Of a DNA stretch of 64,000 nucleotides, positions 16,447-26,029 are shown one piece after another. A program made the translations under genes and the position numbers. Positions within the stretch are counted from its first letter, which is position 1. Every line of letters begins with the position of its first letter. The notes under the pieces were generated by a model that saw nothing but the letters and a program-made list of their open reading frames with translations, was not told where the DNA came from and ran no database searches. Source of the stretch: Methylomicrobium lacus LW14 (GTDB taxonomy: Bacteria; Pseudomonadota; Gammaproteobacteria; Methylococcales; Methylomonadaceae); contig NZ_AZUN01000001.1 in the NCBI RefSeq assembly GCF_000527095.1, positions 868,001-932,000 on the forward strand, given 5' to 3'.

Positions 16447-18186
16447 ATGCTGGAATTTATCCAATTACTGAAGCAGCGTTATCAGACGATTTTACAGCAG
16501 GCTCATCTCGAATCGATCAAAGGAGTGTATCAGCAACGCATCGACCAGTTGCTGATGGCGGAAGCGTTTTTGCGCAAGGGTGCGCTGGTCGAATCGGCCC
16601 CGTTGCCGCCCTTGCAGATCGCGGTGGTAGGCCCGACGCAGGCCGGCAAGAGTACGCTGGTGAATGTGTTGCTTCAGTCCGGCGCGGCCGGCGTCAGCCC
16701 CCTGGCGGGTTATACGGTGCATCCGCAAGGTTTTTGCCATCGGGTCAGGCGCGAGGATTGCGGCGGCCTGCAACGCTATTTCGGACGTTTTCAACAGTTG
16801 CTGCCGATGCAGTTGAGCAAGGACCGGCACGATTGTTTTTCGTTGGCGGACGCGGATTCGCAGTCTTCCTGGTTGCCCGACTGCGTGCTGTGGGACACGC
16901 CCGATTTCGATTCGATCGATTCGGCGACCTATCGCGAAGGCGTGATCCGGACCATCGCGCTGGCCGACGTCGTCGTGCTGGTGGTCAGCAAGGAAAAATA
17001 CGCCGATCAGTCGGTCTGGGAGATGATGGCGGCCTTGGAGGTCTTGCGCCAGCCGACCGTGATCTGCCTGAACAAACTCAGCGAAGGCTCCGAGGCTCTG
17101 ATCGCGCATTCGCTGCAGGGAAAATGGCAACTGGCCCGCAAAGACCCGTTTCCGGAGGTCGTGCCGCTGTATTATCAGAAAGCCTCCGGCCTGCCGGTGT
17201 GGCCGCAGGCGCAGCAGGGCTTGCTGCAGCGCCTGGCCGGTCAGGTCTCCTATAAGAAGCATGCGCGTTACGAGCAGGAACTGCTGCAATATTACTGGCC
17301 GCAATGGCTGGAGCCGATCGCTCAGGAGCATCAGGCGCTGAAGGACTGGCAGCAGTTGCTCGAGCACATGATCAAACAGGCGCTGGACAATTACCAGCGC
17401 GATTTCTTGAATCACCCGCATCATTACGAAACCTTTCAGGTCGCGATGGCCGAGCTGTTGACTCTGCTCGAAATTCCGGGATTGGCCGGGATAATGGCCG
17501 GCACGCGCCGGGCTTTGACCTGGCCGGTCAGGCAGTTGATGAAGCTCGGCCGCAAGAAATCCGCGTTGACCGAAACCAGTCATGAAGTCGCGCTGCTGAA
17601 TCAGATCGCCGAACATGCCTTGCTGCAAATGACCGATAAACTGCGCGACAAAGCCGAGGGGAATCAACAACGCCTGTGGTGGCGGGATATGAGCGCGCTG
17701 CTACGCGGCCGGCGCCAGGAGCTGCTGATTGATTTCGACGGCGCGGTCAGGCATTATCACCTGACTTTTCAACAGGATGTCGAAAGCGCCGCGCACCGGC
17801 TGTACCGCAAATTGCAGGAGCAGCCTCTGTTATTGAACAGCCTGCGCGCGACCCGCGTGACGACCGATGCGGCGATGATCGCGCTGGCCCTGAATACCGG
17901 CGGCATCGGCGTGCACGATCTGGTGATCGCGCCGTCGCTGTTGACGGTCACCTCGCTGTTGGCCGAGAGCGCGATCGGCAGTTACCTGCACAGCGTCGAG
18001 GCCGATCTGAAAAGGAACCAGTTGAGCCAGGTCAAACAGGCGCTGTTCATCGAGGCGTTGCGCGACAAATTGTTGCTGTTGCCGACACAATTGTCGGGGC
18101 TCTCGCATTTCAATATTACGCCGGAACAATTACAGGAAGCGGAAAACCATCTGAAGGAAAAACGCCATGGCTTACGATTACTCTGA
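16447..18186 (+). CDS. dynamin-like/TRAFAC GTPase, first of a pair
   Basis: This 579-residue protein has a GTPase domain at about residues 55-260. Walker A is GPTQAGKST at 62-70, the G3 motif is DTPDFDSID at 150-158, and a G4-like LNKLS is at 208-212, with Ser in place of the usual Asp of NKxD. Long helical segments follow (residues 260-460), then a hydrophobic stretch near 470-510 (TTDAAMIALALNTGGIG ... APSLLTVTSLLAESAIG) that could insert in or bind a membrane. This layout matches large bacterial dynamin-like GTPases rather than ribosome-assembly GTPases. The gene overlaps the next GTPase gene by 20 bp, so the two proteins are made together. The family is otherwise unknown to me. Confidence 0.72.
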   Translation: MLEFIQLLKQRYQTILQQAHLESIKGVYQQRIDQLLMAEAFLRKGALVESAPLPPLQIAVVGPTQAGKSTLVNVLLQSGAAGVSPLAGYTVHPQGFCHRVRREDCGGLQRYFGRFQQLLPMQLSKDRHDCFSLADADSQSSWLPDCVLWDTPDFDSIDSATYREGVIRTIALADVVVLVVSKEKYADQSVWEMMAALEVLRQPTVICLNKLSEGSEALIAHSLQGKWQLARKDPFPEVVPLYYQKASGLPVWPQAQQGLLQRLAGQVSYKKHARYEQELLQYYWPQWLEPIAQEHQALKDWQQLLEHMIKQALDNYQRDFLNHPHHYETFQVAMAELLTLLEIPGLAGIMAGTRRALTWPVRQLMKLGRKKSALTETSHEVALLNQIAEHALLQMTDKLRDKAEGNQQRLWWRDMSALLRGRRQELLIDFDGAVRHYHLTFQQDVESAAHRLYRKLQEQPLLLNSLRATRVTTDAAMIALALNTGGIGVHDLVIAPSLLTVTSLLAESAIGSYLHSVEADLKRNQLSQVKQALFIEALRDKLLLLPTQLSGLSHFNITPEQLQEAENHLKEKRHGLRLL

Positions 18187-19789
18187 TCTGGTCGAAAACA
18201 CCCGGCTCTGGGCTCAACAGGCCGCAGCCGCGGGATGGATAGATCAGGAGATACTGGAACAGGAACCCCCTTTACCGTCCGGCACCCCGAATGCGCTGTT
18301 TGCGGAAGGGCAGGGCCGGCCGCTGTTGGTCGCCTTCATGGGCGGCACCGGCGTCGGCAAAAGTTCGCTGTTGAATCGGCTGGCCGGCAAGCCGGTCGCC
18401 AAAACCGGCATCGAAAGGCCGACCTCGCGCGAAGTGACCTTGTTCCATCACCGCTCGGTCGAGCTTCGGCACCTGCCCGAAAATCTGCCGGTCGCCAGCG
18501 TCAAGATAGCGCAGCACGACGACGCGGCGAAAAAACACATCGTCTGGATCGACATGCCCGATTTCGACAGCATCGATCAAAACAATCGCCATCTGGTGCT
18601 GGAATGGCTGCCGCATATCGATGTGCTGATCTATGTGGTCAGCCCCGAGCGCTACCGCGACGAGAAGGCCTGGCGGCTGTTGCTCGCCGAAGGCGCGCGC
18701 CATGCCTGGCTGTTCGTGCTGAATCAGTGGGATCGAGGCCAGTTTGAACAATTCGAGGACTTCAAGCGCCAACTCGGCAAGGCCGGTTTCATTGAGCCGA
18801 TCATCTTCAAAACGATCTGCGGCGAAGACCGGTTGGCGGACGAATTCGCCGAGCTGGCCGAGACGCTGACCGCCTTGGCGAACGACCATACCGTGCAACA
18901 ACTCGAACAGCGCGGTTTACAGGCGCGTCTTTATGAACTGCGGCAGACGCTCGGCCATTACCGGCAGGCCCTGGCCAAGGAGACGGTGTTCAAGGACGCG
19001 TCACCGCTGTGGCAAAGGCAATGGCAGCACACGGCCGCGTTGTTGCAGGAAGGCTTTGCCTGGCCGGTGCAGCAATTGGCCAATTATTATGCGGAACACG
19101 CGGTCGGCCTGTTGACCCATCCTGCGGCCGGCAAATACCCGTCAGCCCAGGCCGATGCGATCTTATGGGACGCCTGGGCCAAAACCCGCTTCGACGATGC
19201 GCTCGATGAATTCGTGCTGCAGGCCGAGCAGCAGGGCATGCCCGCGCTGCCGCTGAAGCAGCAGCTGGCGCCGCTGCGCGACAAGGCGGCGAAAATCATC
19301 GAAACCCAGAGCGAACTGGCGGTCAGGCAGGCACTCGCGAATCCCGGCAACGCCATCCAGCGCACCTTGTTGAGCGTCGCGCGCAGTGCCGAAATCCTGC
19401 TGCCTTTGGCCGCGCTCGGGTGGGTCGGCTTTCAGGTATTTACCGGTTTCCAGCACAGCAACGCAACCCATTCGGCTTATCTGGGCGTCGATTTCCTGAT
19501 TCACAGCAGCCTGATGGTCGCGATCAGCTGGCTGACGCCCTGGTTCATCGCGAAAAAATTGAAACCGTCGCTGAAAGCGAGCGCGCAGCGCGGCTTGCAA
19601 AAAGGCCTGACGCAGGCGTTTGCGCTGATCGACACTGAAGTCCTGGCCGCGATCGATCAAGTGAAAAGTTTACGCGACGAACAGCAACGGCAGCTTACCG
19701 ATCTGATCGGCCAATGCGCCGCGTTGGAAACGAGAGAGCAAGTCGTGATTGAAAGCAACAGTCCGTTGTCGCGTATGCTGATCGAATAG
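18167..19789 (+). CDS. dynamin-like/TRAFAC GTPase with membrane hairpin, second of a pair
   Basis: This 540-residue protein carries its own GTPase core: Walker A GGTGVGKSS at residues 59-67, a threonine-containing switch I region around RPTSREVT (84-91), DMPDFDSID at 129-137 and NQWD at 186-189 as the guanine-specificity motif. Long helices follow. Two hydrophobic segments near residues 400-420 (ILLPLAALGWVGFQVF) and 435-460 (FLIHSSLMVAISWLTPW) form a probable membrane hairpin, and a Gln/Glu-rich helical tail ends the protein. G3 and the core are clearly homologous to the preceding protein, so the pair probably arose by duplication and acts as a heteromeric membrane-remodelling machine. That function is inferred from fold only. 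Confidence 0.75.
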   Translation: MAYDYSDLVENTRLWAQQAAAAGWIDQEILEQEPPLPSGTPNALFAEGQGRPLLVAFMGGTGVGKSSLLNRLAGKPVAKTGIERPTSREVTLFHHRSVELRHLPENLPVASVKIAQHDDAAKKHIVWIDMPDFDSIDQNNRHLVLEWLPHIDVLIYVVSPERYRDEKAWRLLLAEGARHAWLFVLNQWDRGQFEQFEDFKRQLGKAGFIEPIIFKTICGEDRLADEFAELAETLTALANDHTVQQLEQRGLQARLYELRQTLGHYRQALAKETVFKDASPLWQRQWQHTAALLQEGFAWPVQQLANYYAEHAVGLLTHPAAGKYPSAQADAILWDAWAKTRFDDALDEFVLQAEQQGMPALPLKQQLAPLRDKAAKIIETQSELAVRQALANPGNAIQRTLLSVARSAEILLPLAALGWVGFQVFTGFQHSNATHSAYLGVDFLIHSSLMVAISWLTPWFIAKKLKPSLKASAQRGLQKGLTQAFALIDTEVLAAIDQVKSLRDEQQRQLTDLIGQCAALETREQVVIESNSPLSRMLIE

Positions 19790-19948
19790 TGATGACCTGA
19801 ACGAGGAAGGGGCTCCCCGTTTGGGTTTGTTGACTATTGGCAGACGCATGTTACATTATTGCTTTTAAGGCAGTCGTAATGAAATCTCAATGTGTCTGCC
19901 ACGTATCCGAATAGCGCTCGCATAATTATAACGACAGAGGCATTCATC

Positions 19949-20827
19949 GTGATTCAGCTAACCTATATTAGCACCCCGACCCGGCCCATGAGCAACGACG
20001 ATCTTATGGGTATCCTGACTCCCTCCCGCCTGAATAATGCCTGCCTCGGCGTTTCCGGTATGCTGTTGTACACCGGCGAGGCGTTCATCCAGGTGCTGGA
20101 AGGTGAGGAGAAAGTCGTCGACGATTTGGTGGCCGATATCAAGAAGGACCCCCGGCATAAAGACTTCCGCATCATCGAAAGAAAAAAAATCAACACCCGC
20201 GAATATGCCGAATGGACGATGGGCTTCAAAAGAGTGGACAAAGAGGAACTTCGCAATGTGCCAGGATTGAATAAGTTTTTCGAGACCGACCTGAGCGGCA
20301 GTCTGAGCGCGGACAAGTCGGACTTGATCAACAAACTGACGCACCATTTCCTGACCGAAAGCAAAAAGAAGAATGAACACGATGAATTGTCTCTGGAAGA
20401 GGACGACGCGTTTATTCGTTTTTTGCATACGATGATTCGCTTCGGCGTCAAGGTGCTGGCTTTGCTGATGATGCTAACCGTGCTCTGGTGCGTTTTTGAC
20501 GTGATGATTGTGATATACCAGGAAATATTGAGCCATCCGATTGCCACGTTGGGGAAATCCGAAATTCTGCATGTGTTCGGTTCCTTCATGATCGTGCTGA
20601 TCGCGGTCGAAATATTTATCAACATCACCTTGTACATACGAAAAGATGTAATACCGGTCAAGATGGTGGTTGCGACCGCGCTAATGGCGGTCGCGCGAAA
20701 GATTATCGTCTTCGACTTTCACGAGGTGTCGGCTTTACATGTGATCGGCACCGCACTGCTGGTGCTGGCCTTGGGCGGCTGTTATTGGTTGCTGGAGCGC
20801 GAATTCAAGGTGCATTCGGACGCCTAA
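19949..20827 (+). CDS. BLUF blue-light receptor fused to a PsiE membrane domain
   Basis: Residues 1-95 form a BLUF domain, the flavin photosensor found in AppA and Slr1694. The photoactive residues are present at exact family spacing: Tyr6, Asn30, Gln48, Trp89 and Met91 correspond to AppA Tyr21, Asn45, Gln63, Trp104 and Met106. A charged helical linker (about 100-160) leads to four membrane helices from about residue 167 to 287 that match PsiE, the phosphate-starvation-inducible family, including VATALMAVARKIIVFD and the closing LLVLALGGCYWLLE. The start is GTG at 19949, with AGAGG 8 nt upstream; the frame is open earlier, but that part is not domain-like. The gene lies 48 bp upstream of the bd oxidase genes. 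What the PsiE part does is unknown. Confidence 0.9.
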   Translation: MIQLTYISTPTRPMSNDDLMGILTPSRLNNACLGVSGMLLYTGEAFIQVLEGEEKVVDDLVADIKKDPRHKDFRIIERKKINTREYAEWTMGFKRVDKEELRNVPGLNKFFETDLSGSLSADKSDLINKLTHHFLTESKKKNEHDELSLEEDDAFIRFLHTMIRFGVKVLALLMMLTVLWCVFDVMIVIYQEILSHPIATLGKSEILHVFGSFMIVLIAVEIFINITLYIRKDVIPVKMVVATALMAVARKIIVFDFHEVSALHVIGTALLVLALGGCYWLLEREFKVHSDA

Positions 20828-20875
20828 GACCGAGCTTGGTCTTTCCGACAGACTTCTATTGTTCGAGGAAAGCTG

Positions 20876-22273
20876 ATGGATTCTTTGCAAGATACGCTAT
20901 TGTTATCGCGCCTGCAATTCGCGCTGACCGCAATTTTTCACATCCTTTGGCCGCTCTTGACGGTCGGATTGTCGATCTTTCTGGTCGCGGTTGAAATTCT
21001 CTGGCTGAAGACGAAGGACCCGGATTATTTTCATCACGCACGCTTCTGGGGCAAGTTGTTTCTGCTGAACTTTGCCGTCGGTGTGGTCAGCGGCATACCA
21101 ATGGAATTCGAATTCGGCACCAACTGGGCGCCGTTCTCCCGCCTGACCGGCGAATTTTTCGGCAACATCCTCGGCTACGATGGCGCGATGGCACTGATGC
21201 TGGAAGCGGGCTTTCTCGGTATCATGATGTTCGGCTGGAACCGAGTGCCGGCTGGCATGCATTTGTTCGCGACCGCCATGGTGGCGCTGGGATCGTCGCT
21301 GTCCGCCTTCTGGATCATGATCGCCAACGGCTGGATGCAGGCGCCCACCGGCGGCCATATCGAGGCCGGACGCTATGTCGTCGACAGTTATGCCGAAGCC
21401 TTGCTGAATCCCTATCATTATTGGGGTTATGCGCATATGTGGCTAGCCTGCATCGAGACCAGTCTGCTCGTGGTCGGCGGTGTGTCCGCCTGGTACATCC
21501 TGAAGCAGCGCCATCAAAACCTGTTCCGCAAATCCTTGAAGCTGGCATTGGCCGGTTTGTTGGCGGCGGCGCCGTTGCAGATTCTGGTCGGCGATGTGGC
21601 CGGCTTATACCTGTTCGATCTACAGCCGGCGAAGACCGCTGCGATAGAGGCGCATTGGGACACCAATCCGCCGGGGCAGGGCGCCGAGTGGCATGTCTTG
21701 GCCTGGCCCAACAAACAAAAGCAGGCCAACGACTGGGTGCTCTCGATACCCAATGCCTTGAGCCTGATCGCCACGCATTCGCTGGACGGGCAGGTCAAAG
21801 GCTTGAATGAGTTCGCTCCCGCCGACCAGCCGCCGGCGATTGGACTGATTTTCTACAGTTTTCGCGTGATGCTGGCCGCAGGACTGGCGATCGCGGCGTT
21901 GATGGGCGTCAGCGCGTGGTATGGGTGGCGGCAACGTCGGCAGCCGATCACTCTGGCGTTGCCGCCATGGCTATTGAAAGCTTGGGTGGCCGCCATTCCT
22001 TTGGGCTATATCGCGACCGAATGCGGCTGGATAGTGCGCGAAGTCGGGCGCCAGCCCTGGGCGGTTTACGGTTTGTTGCGCACCGCTCAGGGCGTATCGG
22101 CCCTTTCGCCAAGCGCGGTCGCGACCAGCCTGGTTTTGTTCGCGGGGGTTTATACGTTGTTGTTGGCGTCATTTTTAGTGTTCGCCCGGCGTATCATCAT
22201 GGCCGGGCCGAATATCGATCAGCCGTTGCCGGCATTCATGCCTTCAGTGAATCCTGAACAGGAAAAGGGTTAG
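20876..22273 (+). CDS. cioA: cytochrome bd-type (cyanide-insensitive) ubiquinol oxidase subunit I
   Basis: This 465-residue subunit carries the hemes b558, b595 and d and the quinol site. Heme-ligand His22 is in LTAIFHILWP, the second His is in YAHMWLACIE near residue 188, and the conserved GWIVREVGRQPW motif is at about 383-394. The Q loop between helices 6 and 7 is short, which is typical of CIO-type oxidases as opposed to E. coli CydA. The enzyme reduces O2 to water without pumping protons and has high resistance to cyanide. It is translated from GGAAAGCTG-ATG and followed after 2 bp by subunit II. In a methanotroph it would act as an alternative terminal oxidase. Confidence 0.93.
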   Translation: MDSLQDTLLLSRLQFALTAIFHILWPLLTVGLSIFLVAVEILWLKTKDPDYFHHARFWGKLFLLNFAVGVVSGIPMEFEFGTNWAPFSRLTGEFFGNILGYDGAMALMLEAGFLGIMMFGWNRVPAGMHLFATAMVALGSSLSAFWIMIANGWMQAPTGGHIEAGRYVVDSYAEALLNPYHYWGYAHMWLACIETSLLVVGGVSAWYILKQRHQNLFRKSLKLALAGLLAAAPLQILVGDVAGLYLFDLQPAKTAAIEAHWDTNPPGQGAEWHVLAWPNKQKQANDWVLSIPNALSLIATHSLDGQVKGLNEFAPADQPPAIGLIFYSFRVMLAAGLAIAALMGVSAWYGWRQRRQPITLALPPWLLKAWVAAIPLGYIATECGWIVREVGRQPWAVYGLLRTAQGVSALSPSAVATSLVLFAGVYTLLLASFLVFARRIIMAGPNIDQPLPAFMPSVNPEQEKG

Positions 22274-22275
22274 CC

Positions 22276-23280
22276 ATGGAACATCAAGTCTCCGAATTTT
22301 TGATCAATGCCTGGGCGGCGATATTCACCTTGATGTTGACCGCCTATGTGGCGCTGGACGGTTTTGACCTCGGCATCGGGATTTTGTCATTGACCGAACG
22401 GGACTCGTCCCGAAAGGCTGTGATGATGGAGGGTCTGAGCGGCGTATGGGATGCCAATGAAACCTGGCTGGTGCTGCTCGGCGGCACGCTGTTCGGCGCC
22501 TTTCCGCTCGCTTATGCGGCGGTCCTGGAAACGTTGTATGTGCCGGTATTGCTGATGTTGTTTGCGCTGATTTTCCGCGGCGTCGCCTTTGAGTTTCGTC
22601 TGTATGCGCGCCGGCCGGCAGGATGGCTGCTCGCTTTCGGCATCGGCAGCTTGCTGGCGGCGCTGGCGCAGGGCTTCGCGTTGGGTGCTTTGCTTGGCGG
22701 CAGGATCATCGACAGGGCCGGCACTCCAGCGGACCTCTTCGCTTGGTTCAGTCCATTTTCGCTGTTGGCGGCCGTTCTAGTGGTTAATCTGTATGTGCTG
22801 CTCGGCGCCAGTTATTTGCTGCGCAAGGCTGATGGGGCGCTGCTTGAGTCGGCTCATCGTTGGGCTTGGCGAGCCGCGCTCTCGTTGTCTTTACTGTTGC
22901 CGGTGTTTATTGGGTGCAGCGCGCGGGTCATGCCTTCCGTGGCAGAGCGTTGGAGCGTTGAACCTTTGGCATTCGCAATACTGGCCGGTTGTCTCGCCAT
23001 ACCGTTGTTGATGTTACTGCGAAGCCTTCATCAACGCCATAACGGTAGTCCGTTTTTCTGGGTTTTGACTGGATTGATAGTGTCGGTCATAGGCTTGGTG
23101 GTCAGCCATTATCCATTCCTGGTCCCGGGGTCGATGACACTGCATGGCGCCGCATCGTCGACCAGAACGCTGGAGTTCATGCTTTATGCGGTCGGCGGGC
23201 TGTTGCCTTTCATCCTAGGCTATAACGCTTATCAGTATTATGTGTTTCGCGGCCGCCTGCAATCGGAGCATAAAAACTGA
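22276..23280 (+). CDS. cioB: cytochrome bd-type ubiquinol oxidase subunit II
   Basis: This 334-residue, all-helical membrane protein has about eight to nine segments. Family motifs include TAYVALDGFDLGIGIL near residues 17-32, LSGVWDANETWLVLLGG at about 54-70, and FEFRLYARR near 107-115. It pairs with the heme-bearing subunit I and starts 2 bp after its stop codon, so the two are cotranslated. No cydX-like small ORF is evident after it. The DNA between here and the next gene (171 bp) shows a possible TATAAT box at 23339-23344 without a convincing -35 element. Confidence 0.92.
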   Translation: MEHQVSEFLINAWAAIFTLMLTAYVALDGFDLGIGILSLTERDSSRKAVMMEGLSGVWDANETWLVLLGGTLFGAFPLAYAAVLETLYVPVLLMLFALIFRGVAFEFRLYARRPAGWLLAFGIGSLLAALAQGFALGALLGGRIIDRAGTPADLFAWFSPFSLLAAVLVVNLYVLLGASYLLRKADGALLESAHRWAWRAALSLSLLLPVFIGCSARVMPSVAERWSVEPLAFAILAGCLAIPLLMLLRSLHQRHNGSPFFWVLTGLIVSVIGLVVSHYPFLVPGSMTLHGAASSTRTLEFMLYAVGGLLPFILGYNAYQYYVFRGRLQSEHKN

Positions 23281-23451
23281 GCGCATTTTTCCGTCGCGTA
23301 AACGCCAACCAAAACCTCCATGGCGAATAGCCGTGCGATATAATTAATACCGCCACGCCCCAGCTTGGCGATTTCTATGCCCGCATAGCGGCGCCTATCT
23401 TTCTCCGTTTATGAGACAATACCTATTTTTTGCACCCGGCACTGTCCGCAC

Positions 23452-24858
23452 ATGAAAACCATCAAGACCGATCTGGAACAGGCTCTGCATCTCTGTAAAG
23501 GAACATTTTTGTCGGCAGCGGGTTTTAGCTTGTTGATTAATTTCCTGATGATTGTTCCATCGATCTATATGCTGCAAGTCTATGATCGGGTGGTGTCGAC
23601 AGGCAATAAAACCACGCTGCTGATGTTGACATTGATCATGCTCGTGTTATTCATCACGATGGCTTCACTGGAGTGGGTGCGGTCACAAATTTTGGTCAGG
23701 GTCAGCACCCGTTTGGAACTCTTGTTGAATGAACGCTTGTTCCGGGTCGCGTTTAAGCAGGCCTTATACAGCGGCGGGAGGCAAGCGACGACACAGGCGC
23801 TCGACGATCTGACCGGCCTGCGTCAATTTCTCACCGGCAACGGCTTGTTTGCTTTCTTTGACGCGCCCTGGATGCCGGTTTATTTGGGACTGCTGTTTAT
23901 ATTCCACCCCTGGTATGGCTGGTTTTCAGTCTTTACCGCCATGCTATTGACTCTGGTCGCGGTGGCGAACGAAAAAGCCACGGCCAAAACGCTGAGCGAA
24001 GCCAACAAAATTTCTATCGCTACGCGATCCTTGTTAGGCAAGAACTTGCGCAATGCCGAAGTGATCGAGTCGATGGGCATGTTAGGCAGTTTACGCCGAC
24101 GCTGGATGGAAGGTGCGATAAAAGTCCTGGACTTGCAAGCCCTCGCCAGCTCCCGTGCCGGGCTATTAACCGCGCTGTCCAAAGTCATTCGCATTTCATC
24201 GCAGTCACTCATCTTGGGCTTAGGCGCTTATTTGACGATCGAGCGCGAAATTTCAGGGGGCCTGATGATTGCCGGCTCCATCCTGATGGGCAGGGCATTG
24301 GCCCCTATTGATTTAATGATCGGCACCTGGAAGGGCTTTATCAGCGCGCGTGACCAGTACAAGCGCCTAAACGAAATCCTGCAGCAAATCCCCGCCGAAA
24401 AGGAGCACATGCAATTGCCCGATCCCCAGGGCCGCATTCAGCTCGAAAATGCGATTGTCACGCCGCCGGGCAGCAAGACGCCCGTTATCAAAGGTCTCAA
24501 TCTGGTGATCGAAAAAGGCGACATTGTCGGGGTGCTCGGTCCCAGCGGTGCCGGTAAATCGACGCTGGCGCGTGCCCTATTGGGCATTTGGCCCACAGCG
24601 AACGGCGCCATTCGCCTGGACGGTGCGGAAGTCTTCAACTGGGACCGCGAGCATCTCGGCCGTTTCATCGGCTACTTGCCTCAGGACATTGAGCTGTTCG
24701 AGGGCACCATCAGCGAAAACATCGCCCGATTCGGCGAAATCGATCCGGAAAAGGTGGTCGAGGCTGCCAAAATGGCCGATGTACACGAGTTGATTTTACG
24801 CTTTCCTGACGGCTATGACACCGTCATTGGGGCGACGGGCCAGGGCAATCGCGCTTAA
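23452..24858 (+). pseudogene. truncated type I secretion ABC transporter (PrtD-like)
   Basis: The 468-residue frame matches type I secretion permease/ATPases: six membrane helices up to about residue 300 (LEQALHLCKGTFLSAAGFSL at the start, YMLQVYDRVV near 40), then an ATPase domain with Walker A GPSGAGKST near 364-372 and the Q-loop in YLPQDIELFEG. The frame reaches GYDTVIGATG and then runs into the left end of an insertion element at 24841, where it stops. The ABC signature LSGGQ, Walker B and the H-loop, roughly the last 100 residues, are missing, so ATP hydrolysis should be impossible. The missing 3' part is not found on the other side of the element. No membrane-fusion partner gene is present. 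Confidence 0.87.
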
Positions 24859-24859
24859 A
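24841..24859 (+). repeat. left terminal inverted repeat of the ISAs1-family element
   Basis: Sequence CAGGGCAATCGCGCTTAAA. It matches the right end with one mismatch (C/T at position 6). The stop codon of the truncated ABC transporter frame (24856-24858) lies inside it. Confidence 0.87.
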
Positions 24860-24913
24860 AGCACTTGAAAATAGAATTTAGATGAGGTAATAAGTCTATC
24901 ATGTTGAATTGCA

Positions 24914-26029
24914 ATGATAGAAAAACCAACGCCTTCAATTATTCATCACTTTTCGAGCATTAAAGACCCCAGGGTTAACCGGCAAAAGAAGCATCAACTG
25001 CAAGATATATTCTTTATCAGCCTCTGCGCAGTGATTTGCGGAGCGGATAACTGGGTTGCGATTGAAGAATTTGGCTTAGCCAAAGAGGACTGGTTCACTG
25101 AATTGCTGGGATTAGAGCATGGCATCCCTTCGCACGACACCTTCGGTGAAGTGTATGCGGCCATTGATACCGACCAGTTTAGCGACTGCTTTTCCCGTTG
25201 GGTATCTGATTTAGCCCGTCTCACCGACGGGGAAGTCATTGCGATCGACGGCAAGTGCTTAAGGCGGAGCGTGGACAAAGCCTCAAAAAAAGCCGCGATC
25301 TATATGGTCAGCGCATGGGCGCAACAAAATAACCTGGTTTTAGGGTAGGTCAAAGTCGATGACAAATCGAATGAAATTACGGCCATTCCGAAGTTATTGT
25401 CACGACTGGATATAGCGGGGGCCGTGGTGACTATCGATGCGATGGGGTGCCAAAAGAAGATAGCCGAGCAGATTAAACAGCAAGGTGGTGACTATGTGTT
25501 GAGCCTGAAAGGCAACCAGGGTACTCTGCATGAGGATGTCCTTACCTTTTTTACCTCGTCGTTATCGCCGGCAGTCGCCTCTGTCAGTTATGACGGCGAG
25601 CATGGCCGAATCGAAACGCGCTCGCTTCGAGCAACCGCCGACATTGCTTGGCTGCAAGAGCGGCATGGCTGGAAAGGCTTGCAAAGTATTATCGCCGTCA
25701 CGGCCAAAAGAGAAATCGATAACAAAGTAACCGAGGAAACGCGCTATTTTATCAGCAGTCTGGATGCCCATGATCCGAAGCGATTGGAGCGTGCGGTGCG
25801 AGCACACTGGGCGATTGAAAATAATCTTCATTGGGTGCTTGATATCGTCTTTGATGAGGACAGCAATCGAACGCGGAAAGGACATAGTGCGGCGAACCTG
25901 GCGGTGATCCGGCATATTGCCCTGAACCTGATCAAAGCTGAAAAAACGTCTAAGGTGGGAGTGAAAATCAAGCGCTTAAAGGCCGGATGGGATAACGATT
26001 ATTTACTCCGTGTCATCGGGATGATTTAA
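24914..26029 (+). pseudogene. ISAs1-family transposase with premature amber stop
   Basis: The conceptual 371-residue product matches ISAs1/H-repeat DDE transposases: FSSIKDPRVNRQKKHQLQDI near the start, AVICGADNW, HGIPSHDTFGEVYA, VIAIDGKCLRRS, then after the break TIDAMGCQKKIAEQI, LKGNQGTLHEDV, HWAIENNLHWVLD and GHSAANLAVIRHIALN. The frame is intact except for a single TAG at 25346-25348, where relatives read Gln (VLG-Q-VKVDDKSNEITAIP). A CAG to TAG change would explain it. Unless the codon is suppressed, no functional transposase is made. The native stop at 26027-26029 lies within the right inverted repeat. Confidence 0.92.

Noticed and set aside
19892..19948. N-terminal extension of the BLUF-PsiE protein
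   Set aside because: The extra 19 codons precede the BLUF fold and lack a ribosome binding site; GTG at 19949 has AGAGG at good spacing.
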